A stretch of DNA of 64,000 bases from positions 1 through 64,000 of the forward strand of contig NZ_JAHTBI010000030.1 in NCBI RefSeq assembly GCF_019168305.1. The letters run 5' to 3'. The DNA is from Pseudomonas aegrilactucae (GTDB taxonomy: Bacteria; Pseudomonadota; Gammaproteobacteria; Pseudomonadales; Pseudomonadaceae). The notes under the pieces are model-generated. The model saw only the letters and a program-made list of their open reading frames with translations. It was not told where the DNA came from and searched no databases. Position 1 is the stretch's first letter. Every line of letters begins with the position of its first letter. This document shows positions 34,653 through 43,474 of this stretch, in pieces. The position numbers and the translations under genes were made by a program.

Positions 34653-35662
34653 AAATCGCCATCGTCAACGACATGCCCATGGCCGTTGAGGCGCTGCGTC
34701 GGGCCTTGGCCTTCGAACCGGCGCACGAGGTGGTGTGGGTCGCCGGCAACGGTGCCGAGGCGGTGCAGTGTTGCGCTGCGCACACCCCCGACCTGATTCT
34801 CATGGACCTGATCATGCCGGTGATGGATGGCGTCGAGGCCACGCGCCGGATCATGGCCGAAACCCCGTGCGCGATTGTGATTGTCACGGTCGATCGCCAG
34901 CAGAACGTGCACCGCGTGTTCGAGGCCATGGGCCACGGTGCCCTGGATGTGGTCGACACCCCCGCGCTTGGTGCTGGCGACCCGCGCGAGGCGGCCGCGC
35001 CGCTGCTGCGCAAGATCCTCAATATCAGCTGGCTGATCGGCCAGCAGAGCAGCAGCCGCGTGCGCCCGGTGGTTGCACCGCCGCGCCAGGCCGCGCAGTG
35101 CCAGGGCCTGGTGGCGATCGGTTCCTCCGCCGGTGGCCCGGCGGCGCTGGAGGTGTTGCTCAAGGGCCTGCCCCGTGACTTTACCGCCGCCATCGTGTTG
35201 GTGCAGCACGTCGATCAGGTGTTCGCCGCCGGCATGGCCGAGTGGCTCGCCGGTGCGTGCGGGCTCCCCGTGCGCCTGGCCCGCGAAGGCGAGCGGCCCC
35301 AGGCCGGGCAAGTGCTGCTGGCCGGCACCAACCACCATATCCGCTTGTTGAAGGAGGGCACCCTGGCCTACACCGCCGAGCCGGTCAACGAGATCTACCG
35401 GCCGTCCATCGATGTGTTTTTCGAGAGTGTGGCGCGCTTCTGGGGGGGCGACGCCGTGGGCGTGCTGCTCACCGGCATGGGCCGCGATGGTGCCCAGGGC
35501 CTCAAACTGATGCGTGAGCATGGGTTTCTGACCCTCGCCCAGGATCAGCACAGCAGCGCGGTGTACGGCATGCCCAAGGCAGCCGCGGCAATCGATGCCG
35601 CCGTCGAGATACTGGCGCTGGAGCGCATTGCGCCGCGCCTGAAGGAGATTTGTTCGAAATGA
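34649..35662 (+). CDS. wspF: CheB-type methylesterase WspF
   Basis: A 337-residue methylesterase with a receiver domain (Asp53 in DLILMDLIMPVMDG) and a CheB catalytic domain from ~155: nucleophilic Ser in GSSAGGPAALEVLL, His in TNHHIRLLKEG region and Asp in LLTGMGRDGAQGLKLM. It demethylates WspA and lowers the signal; loss-of-function wspF mutations are the classic cause of wrinkly, high c-di-GMP colonies. The reading frame here is intact with all three triad residues. Confidence 0.95.
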   Translation: MKIAIVNDMPMAVEALRRALAFEPAHEVVWVAGNGAEAVQCCAAHTPDLILMDLIMPVMDGVEATRRIMAETPCAIVIVTVDRQQNVHRVFEAMGHGALDVVDTPALGAGDPREAAAPLLRKILNISWLIGQQSSSRVRPVVAPPRQAAQCQGLVAIGSSAGGPAALEVLLKGLPRDFTAAIVLVQHVDQVFAAGMAEWLAGACGLPVRLAREGERPQAGQVLLAGTNHHIRLLKEGTLAYTAEPVNEIYRPSIDVFFESVARFWGGDAVGVLLTGMGRDGAQGLKLMREHGFLTLAQDQHSSAVYGMPKAAAAIDAAVEILALERIAPRLKEICSK

Positions 35663-35713
35663 TGATGTGTACCGGGCCAAGCCGATTGGCCGCCAGCGAC
35701 CAGGTGAACGCGC

Positions 35714-36718
35714 ATGGATGATTTACCCCTCGACGGTTTTGCGACCGCCCATGAAAACTCGGCGATGGTGCTGTTGGTCGACGATCAGGCAATGATCGGC
35801 GAGGCGGTACGTCGTGGCCTGGCCAGTGAGTCCAATATCGACTTTCATTTCTGCGCCGACCCGCACCAGGCGGTGGCGCAGGCGATGCGCATCAAGCCGA
35901 CGGTGATCCTGCAGGACCTGATCATGCCGGGGCTCGATGGCCTGAGCCTGGTGCGCGAGTACCGCAGCCACCCCGAGACCCAGGATATCCCCATCATCGT
36001 GCTGTCGACCAAGGAAGATCCGCTGGTCAAGAGTGCGGCATTCGCCGCCGGGGCCAACGATTACCTGGTCAAGCTGCCGGACACCATCGAGTTGGTGGCG
36101 CGCATCCTGTATCACTCGCGTTCCTACCTGACCCTGCTACAGCGTGACGAGGCGTATCGGGCGCTGCGGGTCAGCCAGCAGCAGTTGCTCGACACCAACC
36201 TGGTGCTGCAGCGCCTGATGAACTCGGACGGCCTGACCGGCTTGTCCAACCGTCGACACTTCGACGAATACCTGGAACTGGAGTGGCGCCGGGCGATGCG
36301 CGACCAGTCGCAGTTGTCGTTGCTGATGATCGATGTGGACTACTTCAAGGCGTTCAACGACTCGTTCGGCCACCTGGCCGGGGACGAGGCGCTGCGCCAG
36401 GTGGCCGAGGCCATTCGCAGCTCGTGCAGCCGGCCCAGCGATTTGCCGGCGCGTTACGGTGGCGAGGAGTTCGCGCTGGTGTTGCCCAACACCTCGCCGG
36501 GCGGGGCGCGGCTGGTGGCCGAGAAGCTGCGCCAGACCGTGGCGAGCCTGCAGATTGGCCACAACATGCCGCAGGAGGGCAGTGTGCTGACCATCAGTAT
36601 CGGTCTGGCGACCCACACCCCGGTGCTCGGCAGCCCTTGCCGGCAACTGATCTTGGCCGCGGACAAGGGGCTGTACCAGGCCAAGAACGGCGGGCGCAAC
36701 CAGGTCGGCGTAGCCTGA
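35714..36718 (+). CDS. wspR: Diguanylate cyclase response regulator WspR
   Basis: A 334-residue output of the Wsp system, making c-di-GMP from 2 GTP when phosphorylated and clustered. Receiver with Asp68 ([13 protein letters not shown]), a helical stalk (~145-170) and a GGDEF domain. The active site is GGEEF at 249-253, and an inhibitory I-site RxxD is present at 240-243 (RPSD). So both catalysis and product inhibition should be intact. It lies 51 bp after wspF, a looser junction than within wspA-F, allowing separate control. A REP hairpin follows. Confidence 0.95.
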   Translation: MDDLPLDGFATAHENSAMVLLVDDQAMIGEAVRRGLASESNIDFHFCADPHQAVAQAMRIKPTVILQDLIMPGLDGLSLVREYRSHPETQDIPIIVLSTKEDPLVKSAAFAAGANDYLVKLPDTIELVARILYHSRSYLTLLQRDEAYRALRVSQQQLLDTNLVLQRLMNSDGLTGLSNRRHFDEYLELEWRRAMRDQSQLSLLMIDVDYFKAFNDSFGHLAGDEALRQVAEAIRSSCSRPSDLPARYGGEEFALVLPNTSPGGARLVAEKLRQTVASLQIGHNMPQEGSVLTISIGLATHTPVLGSPCRQLILAADKGLYQAKNGGRNQVGVA

Positions 36719-36728
36719 CCTGACCGGC

Positions 36729-36757
36729 CCCCTTCGCCGGCCTTGCCGGCGAAGGGG
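36729..36757. repeat. REP-type palindrome after wspR
   Basis: A perfect 13-bp stem (CCCCTTCGCCGGC / GCCGGCGAAGGGG) with a CTT loop, related in sequence to the REP units at 1-18 and 7741-7817. It follows the wspR stop by 10 bp and may stabilise or end the wsp transcript. Confidence 0.7.
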
Positions 36758-36854
36758 CGCCACTGGCCAAAGCCGCCCGACGGGCTGCCGCCCAACCCCA
36801 GACTCGTTTATACTCTCCGGCTTTTCACAGAATACGCACGAGAGCCGCCCGCCC

Positions 36855-37950
36855 ATGGAAATCCAACCGATCCTCAATACCATCAAGGACCTCACCGAGC
36901 GTTCTGAATCTATTCGGGGGTATCTTTGACTACGATCAAAAGCATGAGCGCCTGATCGAAGTCAACCGCGAACTCGAAGACCCCGCCGTCTGGAACAAGC
37001 CTGAATACGCCCAGGAACTGGGCCGCGAGCGCGCAGCGCTGGCGCAGATCGTCGAGACCCTGGACGAGCTGTCCGGCGGCCTGGGCGACTGCCGCGACCT
37101 GCTCGACATGGCGGTCGAGGAAAACGACGAAGGCGCGGTAGGTGACGTGGTCGCCGAACTGCAACGCCTCGACGAGAACCTGGCCAAGCTGGAGTTCCGT
37201 CGCATGTTCAGCGGCGAGATGGACATGAACAACGCCTACCTGGACATCCAGGCCGGCTCCGGTGGTACCGAGGCCCAGGACTGGGCCAACATCCTGCTGC
37301 GCATGTACCTGCGTTGGGCCTCCAAGCGTGGCTTTGACGCCACCATCATGGAGCTGTCCGAAGGCGACGTGGCCGGCATCAAGGGCGCTACCGTGCACAT
37401 CAAGGGCGAGTACGCGTTTGGCTGGCTGCGCACCGAGATCGGCGTGCACCGCCTGGTGCGCAAGAGCCCGTTCGACTCCGGCGCCCGCCGCCACACCTCG
37501 TTCTCGGCCGTGTTCGTCTCGCCCGAGATCGACGACAAGGTGGAAATCGAGATCAACCCGTCGGACCTGCGCATCGACACCTACCGCTCTTCCGGCGCCG
37601 GTGGTCAGCACGTCAACACCACCGACTCGGCGGTACGGATCACCCACGTGCCGACCAACACCGTGGTCAGTTGCCAGAACGAGCGTTCCCAGCACGCCAA
37701 CAAGGACACCGCCATGAAAATGCTGCGGGCCAAGTTGTACGAGCTGGAGATGCAGAAGCGCAGCGCTGCGTCCCAGGCCCTGGAAGACAGCAAGTCGGAT
37801 ATCGGCTGGGGTCACCAGATCCGTTCGTACGTGCTCGACGCCTCGCGGATCAAGGACCTGCGCACCAACATTGAACGCAGCGACTGCGACAAGGTGCTCG
37901 ACGGCGACATCGACGAATACCTGGAAGCCAGCCTCAAGCAGGGGCTGTAA
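36855..37950 (+). CDS. prfB: Peptide chain release factor 2, with programmed +1 frameshift
   Basis: RF2 reads UGA and UAA stop codons and triggers peptide release. The gene starts at ATG 36855 ([13 protein letters not shown]) and meets an in-frame TGA at codon 25 (36927-36929); reading then continues in the +1 frame from GAC at 36928 to the stop at 37950, giving 364 residues, the normal RF2 length. The catalytic GGQ is in [10 protein letters not shown] and the stop-codon recognition tripeptide region precedes it. RF2 shortage slows reading of the TGA and raises frameshifting, so the protein controls its own level. lysS follows 71 bp later, as in E. coli. Confidence 0.97.
36916..36930 (+). promoter_or_regulatory. 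prfB: prfB programmed frameshift site
   Basis: The slip signal reads GGGGG TAT CTT TGA C: a G-rich Shine-Dalgarno-like segment, then the slippery CTT and a TGA followed by C, the weakest termination context. It matches the E. coli site except that the first codon is CGG instead of AGG. Confidence 0.95.
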
Positions 37951-38021
37951 GTTTCCCGACCCGCTACAAGACCCTCGCCTGCGGGCGGGGGCAATGAACC
38001 CGTGATGGAAGATGTGACGAC

Positions 38022-39524
38022 ATGAGCGACCTCAAACTCGACCCGCAAGACCTGCAACAGGAAGAAAACACCCTGATCGCCCTGCGCAAGGAAAAGCTTG
38101 CTGCAGAGCGTGCCAAGGGTCAGGCCTTCCCCAACGACTTCCGCCGTGACAGCTACTGCAGCGACCTGCAGAAACAGTATGTCGACAAGACCAAGGAAGA
38201 GCTGGAAGCTGCAGCGATCCCGGTCAAGGTTGCCGGTCGCATCATGCTCAACCGTGGCTCGTTCATGGTGATCCAGGACATGACCGGGCGCATCCAGGTC
38301 TATGTCAACCGCAAGACCCTGCCCGAAGAGACCCTGGCCGCGGTCAAGACCTGGGACCTGGGCGACATCATCGCCGCCGAAGGTACCCTGGCGCGTTCCG
38401 GCAAGGGTGACCTGTACGTCGAGATGACCAGCGTACGCCTGCTGACCAAGTCGCTGCGCCCGCTGCCGGACAAGCACCACGGCCTGACCGACACCGAGCA
38501 GCGCTATCGCCAGCGCTATGTCGACCTGATGGTCAACGAAGAGGTGCGCGACACCTTCCGCGTGCGCTCGCAGGTGATCAACCACATCCGCAACTTCCTG
38601 ATCCAGCGCGACTTCCTCGAAGTCGAGACGCCGATGCTGCAGACCATCCCGGGCGGCGCGGCGGCCAAGCCCTTCGAAACCCACCACAACGCGCTGGACA
38701 TGGCCATGTTCCTGCGCATCGCGCCGGAGCTGTACCTCAAGCGCCTGGTGGTCGGTGGTTTCGAGAAAGTCTTCGAGATCAACCGCAACTTCCGTAACGA
38801 AGGTGTTTCGACCCGGCACAACCCCGAGTTCACCATGCTCGAGTTCTACCAGGCCTACGCCGACTACGAAGACAACATGGACCTCACCGAAGAGCTGTTC
38901 CGCGAGCTCGCGCAGCTGGTGCTGGGCAGCACCGACGTGCCGTACGGCGACAAGGTGTTCCACTTCGGCGAACCCTTCGTGCGCCTGTCGGTATTCGACT
39001 CGATCCTCAAGTACAACCCCGAGCTGACCGCCGACGACCTCAACGACCTCGACAAGGCCCGCGCGATCGCCAAGAAGGCCGGTGCCAAGGTGCTGGGCTT
39101 CGAAGGCCTGGGCAAGCTGCAGGTGATGATTTTCGAAGAGCTGGTCGAGCACAAGCTGGAGCAGCCGCACTTCATCACCCAGTACCCGTTCGAAGTGTCG
39201 CCGCTGGCGCGCCGCAACGACCAGAACCCGAACGTCACCGACCGCTTCGAGCTGTTCATCGGCGGGCGCGAAATCGCCAACGCCTATTCCGAGCTCAACG
39301 ATGCCGAAGACCAGGCCGAGCGCTTCATGGCGCAGGTGGCCGACAAGGACGCCGGTGACGACGAGGCCATGCACTACGACGCCGACTTCGTGCGTGCGCT
39401 GGAGTACGGCATGCCGCCCACCGCCGGTGAAGGCATCGGTATCGACCGCCTGGTGATGCTGCTGACCAACTCGCCGTCGATCCGTGATGTGATCCTGTTC
39501 CCGCACATGCGCCCGCAGGCCTGA
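38022..39524 (+). CDS. lysS: Lysyl-tRNA synthetase, class II
   Basis: A 500-residue class II lysyl-tRNA synthetase. An N-terminal OB-fold anticodon-binding domain ([20 protein letters not shown]) is followed by the class II core: motif 1 ([15 protein letters not shown]), motif 2 ([21 protein letters not shown]) and motif 3 ([13 protein letters not shown]). It is 71 bp downstream of prfB and ends at a terminator. Confidence 0.98.
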   Translation: MSDLKLDPQDLQQEENTLIALRKEKLAAERAKGQAFPNDFRRDSYCSDLQKQYVDKTKEELEAAAIPVKVAGRIMLNRGSFMVIQDMTGRIQVYVNRKTLPEETLAAVKTWDLGDIIAAEGTLARSGKGDLYVEMTSVRLLTKSLRPLPDKHHGLTDTEQRYRQRYVDLMVNEEVRDTFRVRSQVINHIRNFLIQRDFLEVETPMLQTIPGGAAAKPFETHHNALDMAMFLRIAPELYLKRLVVGGFEKVFEINRNFRNEGVSTRHNPEFTMLEFYQAYADYEDNMDLTEELFRELAQLVLGSTDVPYGDKVFHFGEPFVRLSVFDSILKYNPELTADDLNDLDKARAIAKKAGAKVLGFEGLGKLQVMIFEELVEHKLEQPHFITQYPFEVSPLARRNDQNPNVTDRFELFIGGREIANAYSELNDAEDQAERFMAQVADKDAGDDEAMHYDADFVRALEYGMPPTAGEGIGIDRLVMLLTNSPSIRDVILFPHMRPQA

Positions 39525-39535
39525 GTGATGTGAAC

Positions 39536-39560
39536 AAGCCGCCTCTAGGGGCGGCTTTTT
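39536..39560 (+). terminator. Intrinsic terminator after lysS
   Basis: AAGCCGCC (39536-39543) and GGCGGCTT (39550-39557) form an 8-bp stem followed by TTTTT, 12 bp after the lysS stop. Confidence 0.9.
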
Positions 39561-39575
39561 CATGCCCGTAATAAG

Positions 39576-39587
39576 CTGATCGATCAG
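39576..39587. promoter_or_regulatory. 12-bp palindrome, candidate TetR operator
   Basis: CTGATCGATCAG is a perfect palindrome 26 bp before the start of the tetR-type gene, a common place for autoregulation. A copy with one mismatch (CTGATCGGTCAG) lies at 49630-49641 upstream of the DUF4398 lipoprotein. Confidence 0.45.
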
Positions 39588-39613
39588 ACAGTAATCAGAG
39601 AGGTAATCGCCTA

Positions 39614-40330
39614 GTGACTCCCGCAATGGCTCAACAAGGTGCTGCTGGCGTTGCCACAGCGGTGGCAGAAAGCGTCCAGTACCAGGGACGCAAGGCCAGC
39701 CGCCAGGGCAGTGAACAGCGACGCCAGCAGATCCTCGATGCGGCCATGCGCATCATCGTGCGTGACGGCGTGCGGGGCGTGCGCCACCGCGCCGTGGCGG
39801 CCGAGGCCCAGGTGCCGCTGTCGGCCACCACCTACTACTTCAAGGACATCGAAGACCTGCTCACCGACACCTTTGCCCAGTATGTCGAGCGCAGCGCCGC
39901 GTACATGGCCAAGCTGTGGGAGAACACCGAGGGGGTCTTGCGCGAGCTGGTGGCCCGTGGCGATGGCAGCCCGGCGGCGCGTGCGCAACTGGCCGACGAA
40001 GTGGCGAAGATGGGCAGCGAGTACGTGCAGCGTCAATTGAACAACCGCCGCGACTTCCTGATGGCCGAGCAGGCCTTTCGCCAGGAGGCGCTGTTGTGCC
40101 CGCGCCTGGCGCAGCTGGTGCGTCTGCATGAGCAGATTCTGCTGCGTGGCACCTGCCAGTTGTTGCAGGTGGTGGGTTCGCGCCAGCCGCAGCAAGATGC
40201 CATAGTGTTGACGGCCATCATCGAGCAGATGGAATATCAGGGCCTGCTGGAGGCTGCACAGCCGCAGGCCGAAGCGCAGATGCTCGCTATCCTTACCCGA
40301 TATTTGCATCTGGTGCTGGCATCGGCCTGA
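39614..40330 (+). CDS. TetR/AcrR family transcriptional regulator
   Basis: A 238-residue regulator. A disordered N-terminus (1-~33) precedes the TetR DNA-binding domain (RRQQILDAAMRIIVRDGV, VRHRAVAAEAQVPLSATTYYF) and a helical ligand domain. The start is taken as GTG 39614, 9 bases after GAGGT; an in-frame ATG 12 bp further on lacks a ribosome site. Ligand and targets are unknown. A 12-bp palindrome upstream suggests autoregulation. The lipoprotein gene starts 27 bp downstream on the same strand. Confidence 0.85.
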   Translation: MTPAMAQQGAAGVATAVAESVQYQGRKASRQGSEQRRQQILDAAMRIIVRDGVRGVRHRAVAAEAQVPLSATTYYFKDIEDLLTDTFAQYVERSAAYMAKLWENTEGVLRELVARGDGSPAARAQLADEVAKMGSEYVQRQLNNRRDFLMAEQAFRQEALLCPRLAQLVRLHEQILLRGTCQLLQVVGSRQPQQDAIVLTAIIEQMEYQGLLEAAQPQAEAQMLAILTRYLHLVLASA

Positions 40331-40357
40331 GGCTCTACCTAATTCAAGGAGTATCGG

Positions 40358-40903
40358 ATGAAAGCCTGGCGTGTGCTGTTGGCCCTGTCGTTTGTGCTGT
40401 TGAGTGGTTGCCTGGTGACGTTCAACGAGCCGATACCGGCCAACCAGGCGGCGCCCAAGGCGCTGCTGGGCAAATGGACCAGCAAGGACGCCTGGGGCGA
40501 GCCGCTGAACCTGCAGATCAGCCGCGCCGGCGGCAACGCCTACAAGGCGGTGGCCACCGCCAAGGGCAAGCCTCGCCAGGAGTACGCGTTCACCGTGTCG
40601 CGCCATGGCAACCGCTGGTACCTGTCGGCCGGCGTGCCCAAGCGCCTGGGCGGCAACTTCCTGATCGGCGGCTTCGAAGTGCTCGATAACAAGGAGCTGG
40701 TGGTCTACAACCTGGACGTCGAGCAGGTCAACCAGGCGTTGGAGAAGAAGGAGCTGAGCGGGCGTACCGTCGAGGTGCCGGAAGAAAACGGCGAGGGGAT
40801 CCTCATCGACAGCCCGGCGGCGCGGGTACTGGCCTACCTGGACGATCCGGCCAATTCCGACCTGTTCATCGAAGTTGCACGTTTTCAGCGGGCCGGCAAG
40901 TAA
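40358..40903 (+). CDS. Outer-membrane-type lipoprotein, unknown function
   Basis: A 181-residue lipoprotein: signal peptide MKAWRVLLALSFVLLSGCLV with the lipobox LLSGC (Cys20 lipidated; residue +2 is Leu, not the Asp that would keep it in the inner membrane). The mature part is a soluble, probably beta-rich domain (LLGKWTSKDAWGEPLNLQIS, GGNFLIGGFEVLDNKELVVY). I do not recognise a family beyond conserved Pseudomonas lipoprotein. It sits between the TetR gene and the QEGLA gene with short gaps (27 and 24 bp), probably one operon. Confidence 0.75.
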   Translation: MKAWRVLLALSFVLLSGCLVTFNEPIPANQAAPKALLGKWTSKDAWGEPLNLQISRAGGNAYKAVATAKGKPRQEYAFTVSRHGNRWYLSAGVPKRLGGNFLIGGFEVLDNKELVVYNLDVEQVNQALEKKELSGRTVEVPEENGEGILIDSPAARVLAYLDDPANSDLFIEVARFQRAGK

Positions 40904-40927
40904 GCGGGTCAACACAAGGAGTTTCGG

Positions 40928-42205
40928 GTGGACGATTACCAGCAGACGATACGCACCCTGTCTGATCGCATTGTGCTGGCGCAAACGCCTATTCGCGTAC
41001 TCGATGCGGTGAAGTGGGACGACAGTATTCGCCAGGGTTTCCTCAAGGCCAGGGGCAAGGAAATGCCGGCGGTGGACCGCGCCTATTACCAGGGCCGGCC
41101 ATTGTCCTTCGACTCCAGCGCGGTGAAGCTGGAGTTCCAGAACATCGAGCGCGACATCACCCGCCAACTGGGCCAGTTCAACCCGGTCGGGCAGATCATG
41201 CGGCGCATGTGCAAGGAGTACCGCATGGTGGTGCGCATGCTTGAGGCGCGCGGCACCGAGGACTTCGGCCTGATCTCCCAGGAGTTGTATGGCGCGGCGT
41301 CCGACGCCTTCCATGCCGGTGACCCGACCCTGGCCGACCTGGGCCTGATGCTCTCCGATTACCTGAACAACATCGACGGGCGCGGCGACCTCAAGGACGA
41401 ACCCAAGAACCTGACCGCCAAGCAGGCTGTTGAGCTGCTGCAGGGGCGGCTGAACAAGGTGTTCGGCGAGGCCGAGGAAACCATCCGGGTATTCGAGTCC
41501 GACGGCATCGTGGCCGATGCGGCGGCCGGCGCCGACTACATCAAGATCCGCGCCGACGCGATGTTCAACAGCCGCGACGTGCGTGCGCTGGAGGTGCACG
41601 AGGGGCTGGTGCACGTGGGCACCACGCTCAACGGCCTCAACCAGCCGATCTGCACCTTCCTGGCCAAGGGGCCGCCGTCCTCCACCGTGACCCAGGAGGG
41701 CCTGGCGATCCTGATGGAAGTGATCGCCTTCGCCTCCTACCCCAGCCGCCTGCGCAAGCTCACCAACCGCACCCGGGCCATTCACATGGTCGAGGAGGGC
41801 GCGGACTTCATGCAGGTCTACGAATTCTTCCGTGCCCAGGGCTTTGAAATGGCCGAGAGCTATGGCAATGCCAGCCGCGTGTTCCGCGGCTCTGTGCCCA
41901 ATGGCCTGCCATTTACCAAAGACTTGTCCTACCTCAAGGGCTTCATCATGGTTTACAACTACATTCAGTTGGCCGTGCGCAAAGGCAAGCTCGAGCAGAT
42001 ACCGCTGCTGTTCTGTGGCAAGACCACCCTGGAAGACATGCGTACCCTGCGCCAACTGGTCGATGAGGGCTTGGTGGAACCGCCCAAGTACCTGCCCGAG
42101 CAGTTCCGCGACCTGAATGCATTGTCGGCGTGGATGTGTTTCTCCAACTTCCTCAACCACCTGAGCCTGGACCGGATTGAAGCCGACTACTCGAACATTC
42201 TCTAG
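40928..42205 (+). CDS. QEGLA-motif (DUF1704) protein, flavohemoglobin-expression-modulating family
   Basis: A 425-residue protein of the DUF1704 family, named in databases for a link to flavohemoglobin expression. It carries the hallmark TQEGLAI and upstream LEVHEGLVHVGTTLNG; the HExxH-like HEGLVH and QEGLA suggest a zinc peptidase-like fold, as in MATCAP/KIAA0895L proteins. No tyrosine-carboxypeptidase activity has been shown for bacterial members as far as I know. The start is GTG 40928 with AAGGAG 6-7 bp upstream. It overlaps the next gene by 29 bp. Confidence 0.85.
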   Translation: MDDYQQTIRTLSDRIVLAQTPIRVLDAVKWDDSIRQGFLKARGKEMPAVDRAYYQGRPLSFDSSAVKLEFQNIERDITRQLGQFNPVGQIMRRMCKEYRMVVRMLEARGTEDFGLISQELYGAASDAFHAGDPTLADLGLMLSDYLNNIDGRGDLKDEPKNLTAKQAVELLQGRLNKVFGEAEETIRVFESDGIVADAAAGADYIKIRADAMFNSRDVRALEVHEGLVHVGTTLNGLNQPICTFLAKGPPSSTVTQEGLAILMEVIAFASYPSRLRKLTNRTRAIHMVEEGADFMQVYEFFRAQGFEMAESYGNASRVFRGSVPNGLPFTKDLSYLKGFIMVYNYIQLAVRKGKLEQIPLLFCGKTTLEDMRTLRQLVDEGLVEPPKYLPEQFRDLNALSAWMCFSNFLNHLSLDRIEADYSNIL

Positions 42206-43094
42206 GCACTGGCGGCTGGGCCTGATGGCCCTGCTGCTGAGCCTGGGTGGCTGCAGCTCACTGCTGTTCTACCCCGAGCCCGGCCAGCCGTTCACTCCCG
42301 AGAAAGCCAGGCTGCAGTACCGCGACGTGAGCCTGACCGCTGCGGACGGCACGCGCCTGCACGGTTGGTGGCTGCCGGCCAAGGAGGGTGTGGCGGTCAA
42401 GGGCACGGTGCTGCACCTGCACGGCAATGGCGGCAACCTGGCCTGGCACCTGGGGGGCAGCTGGTGGCTGCCCGAGCAGGGCTACCAGGTGCTGTTGCTC
42501 GACTACCGCGGCTACGGGCTGTCGGCAGGCGAGCCCAGCTTGCCGGCGGTGTACCAGGACATCCAGGCGGCCCTGGACTGGTTGCAGCAGGCCCCCCAAG
42601 TGCAGGGCAGGCCGCTGGTGCTGCTGGGGCAGAGCCTGGGTGGCGCGATGGGCATCCACTACCTGGCGCAACACCCCGAACAGCGTGAGCGTTTTTCGGC
42701 GATGGTATTCGACGGAGTGCCAGCCAGTTACCGCAAGGTGGGGCAGTTCGCCTTGAGCACCTCGTGGCTGACCTGGCCGTTCCAGGTGCCACTGTCGTGG
42801 CTGGTGCCCGATGGCGACAGCGCGATCCGCTCGATCGGCCGGTTGAGTACACCACCGAAGCTGTTCTTTCACAGCATCGACGACCCGATCGTGCCGTTGA
42901 CCAACGGCCTGGCCCTGTACCAGGCGGCGCCACCGCCGCGGGTGCTGCAACTGACGCGTGGCGGCCACGTGCAGACGTTCGCCGACAAGACCTGGCGTCA
43001 GGTGATGCTGCGTTTTCTGGATGATCCTTCCCATTTCAACGGGCTGCGGCGATTGGCCGAAGTCCCCAATTACCCTGACGAGAAGTCGCAATGA
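42177..43094 (+). CDS. Lipoprotein alpha/beta hydrolase
   Basis: A 305-residue serine hydrolase. Signal peptide with lipobox (LLLSLGGCSS) then an alpha/beta-hydrolase fold: oxyanion segment LHLHGNGGNLAWHL, nucleophile elbow LLGQSLGGAMGIHYLA, Asp in SIDDPIVPL and His in TRGGHVQTF. Relatives resemble the BEM46/ABHD13-like group. The start is a TTG at 42177, inside the upstream gene, which gives a proper basic N-region (MKPTTRTFSRHWRLG); the ATG at 42225 would leave none. Substrate unknown. It overlaps the next gene by 4 bp. Confidence 0.82.
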   Translation: MKPTTRTFSRHWRLGLMALLLSLGGCSSLLFYPEPGQPFTPEKARLQYRDVSLTAADGTRLHGWWLPAKEGVAVKGTVLHLHGNGGNLAWHLGGSWWLPEQGYQVLLLDYRGYGLSAGEPSLPAVYQDIQAALDWLQQAPQVQGRPLVLLGQSLGGAMGIHYLAQHPEQRERFSAMVFDGVPASYRKVGQFALSTSWLTWPFQVPLSWLVPDGDSAIRSIGRLSTPPKLFFHSIDDPIVPLTNGLALYQAAPPPRVLQLTRGGHVQTFADKTWRQVMLRFLDDPSHFNGLRRLAEVPNYPDEKSQ

Positions 43095-43420
43095 GTGAAG
43101 AACGCAACGCCATCCCGCTGATCCTTACCGGTATCGGCACCATCATCGGTACGGTGGGTGTGCTGTGGTACTACGGCTACCTGCATTTTGCCAAACCGCA
43201 GGATGCGTTGCTGCTGTCGGAGTTCACCATGCTCAAGACGGTACCGGGCGAGGACTACAAGATCTCGCTCAAGCCGGCGGCGCAGGTGGCGCAGTGCATC
43301 GATGGCGTGCTGGTGCTGTTCGATACCGAGCAAAAAGGCCTGACCGGGGTGCTGGTGGACAATCGCAAGCAGGCGGTGCGCTGCATGGGCCAGGAGACGC
43401 CGCAGCAGGTCCAGCAGTAA
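43091..43420 (+). CDS. Small membrane-anchored protein, unknown function
   Basis: A 109-residue protein with one N-terminal hydrophobic segment (IPLILTGIGTIIGTVGVLWYYG, here split for length: IPLILTGIGTIIGTVGVLW) and a small soluble domain (LKPAAQVAQCIDGVLVLFDT, RKQAVRCMGQETP). Two cysteines are present. ATGA overlap with the hydrolase shows translational coupling. No known family recognised. Confidence 0.7.
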   Translation: MSEERNAIPLILTGIGTIIGTVGVLWYYGYLHFAKPQDALLLSEFTMLKTVPGEDYKISLKPAAQVAQCIDGVLVLFDTEQKGLTGVLVDNRKQAVRCMGQETPQQVQQ

Positions 43421-43428
43421 TCGATTGG

Positions 43429-43467
43429 CGCTGCACGCCGGCCTGTCCTGAGGTACGGCGTGCAGCG
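43429..43467. terminator. 12-bp hairpin between convergent genes
   Basis: CGCTGCACGCCG (43429-43440) and CGGCGTGCAGCG (43456-43467) pair perfectly around a 15-base loop in the 54-bp gap between two gene ends. No T-tract on either side; it probably serves as a shared 3' end signal. Confidence 0.55.
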
Positions 43468-43474
43468 GCGCTTA

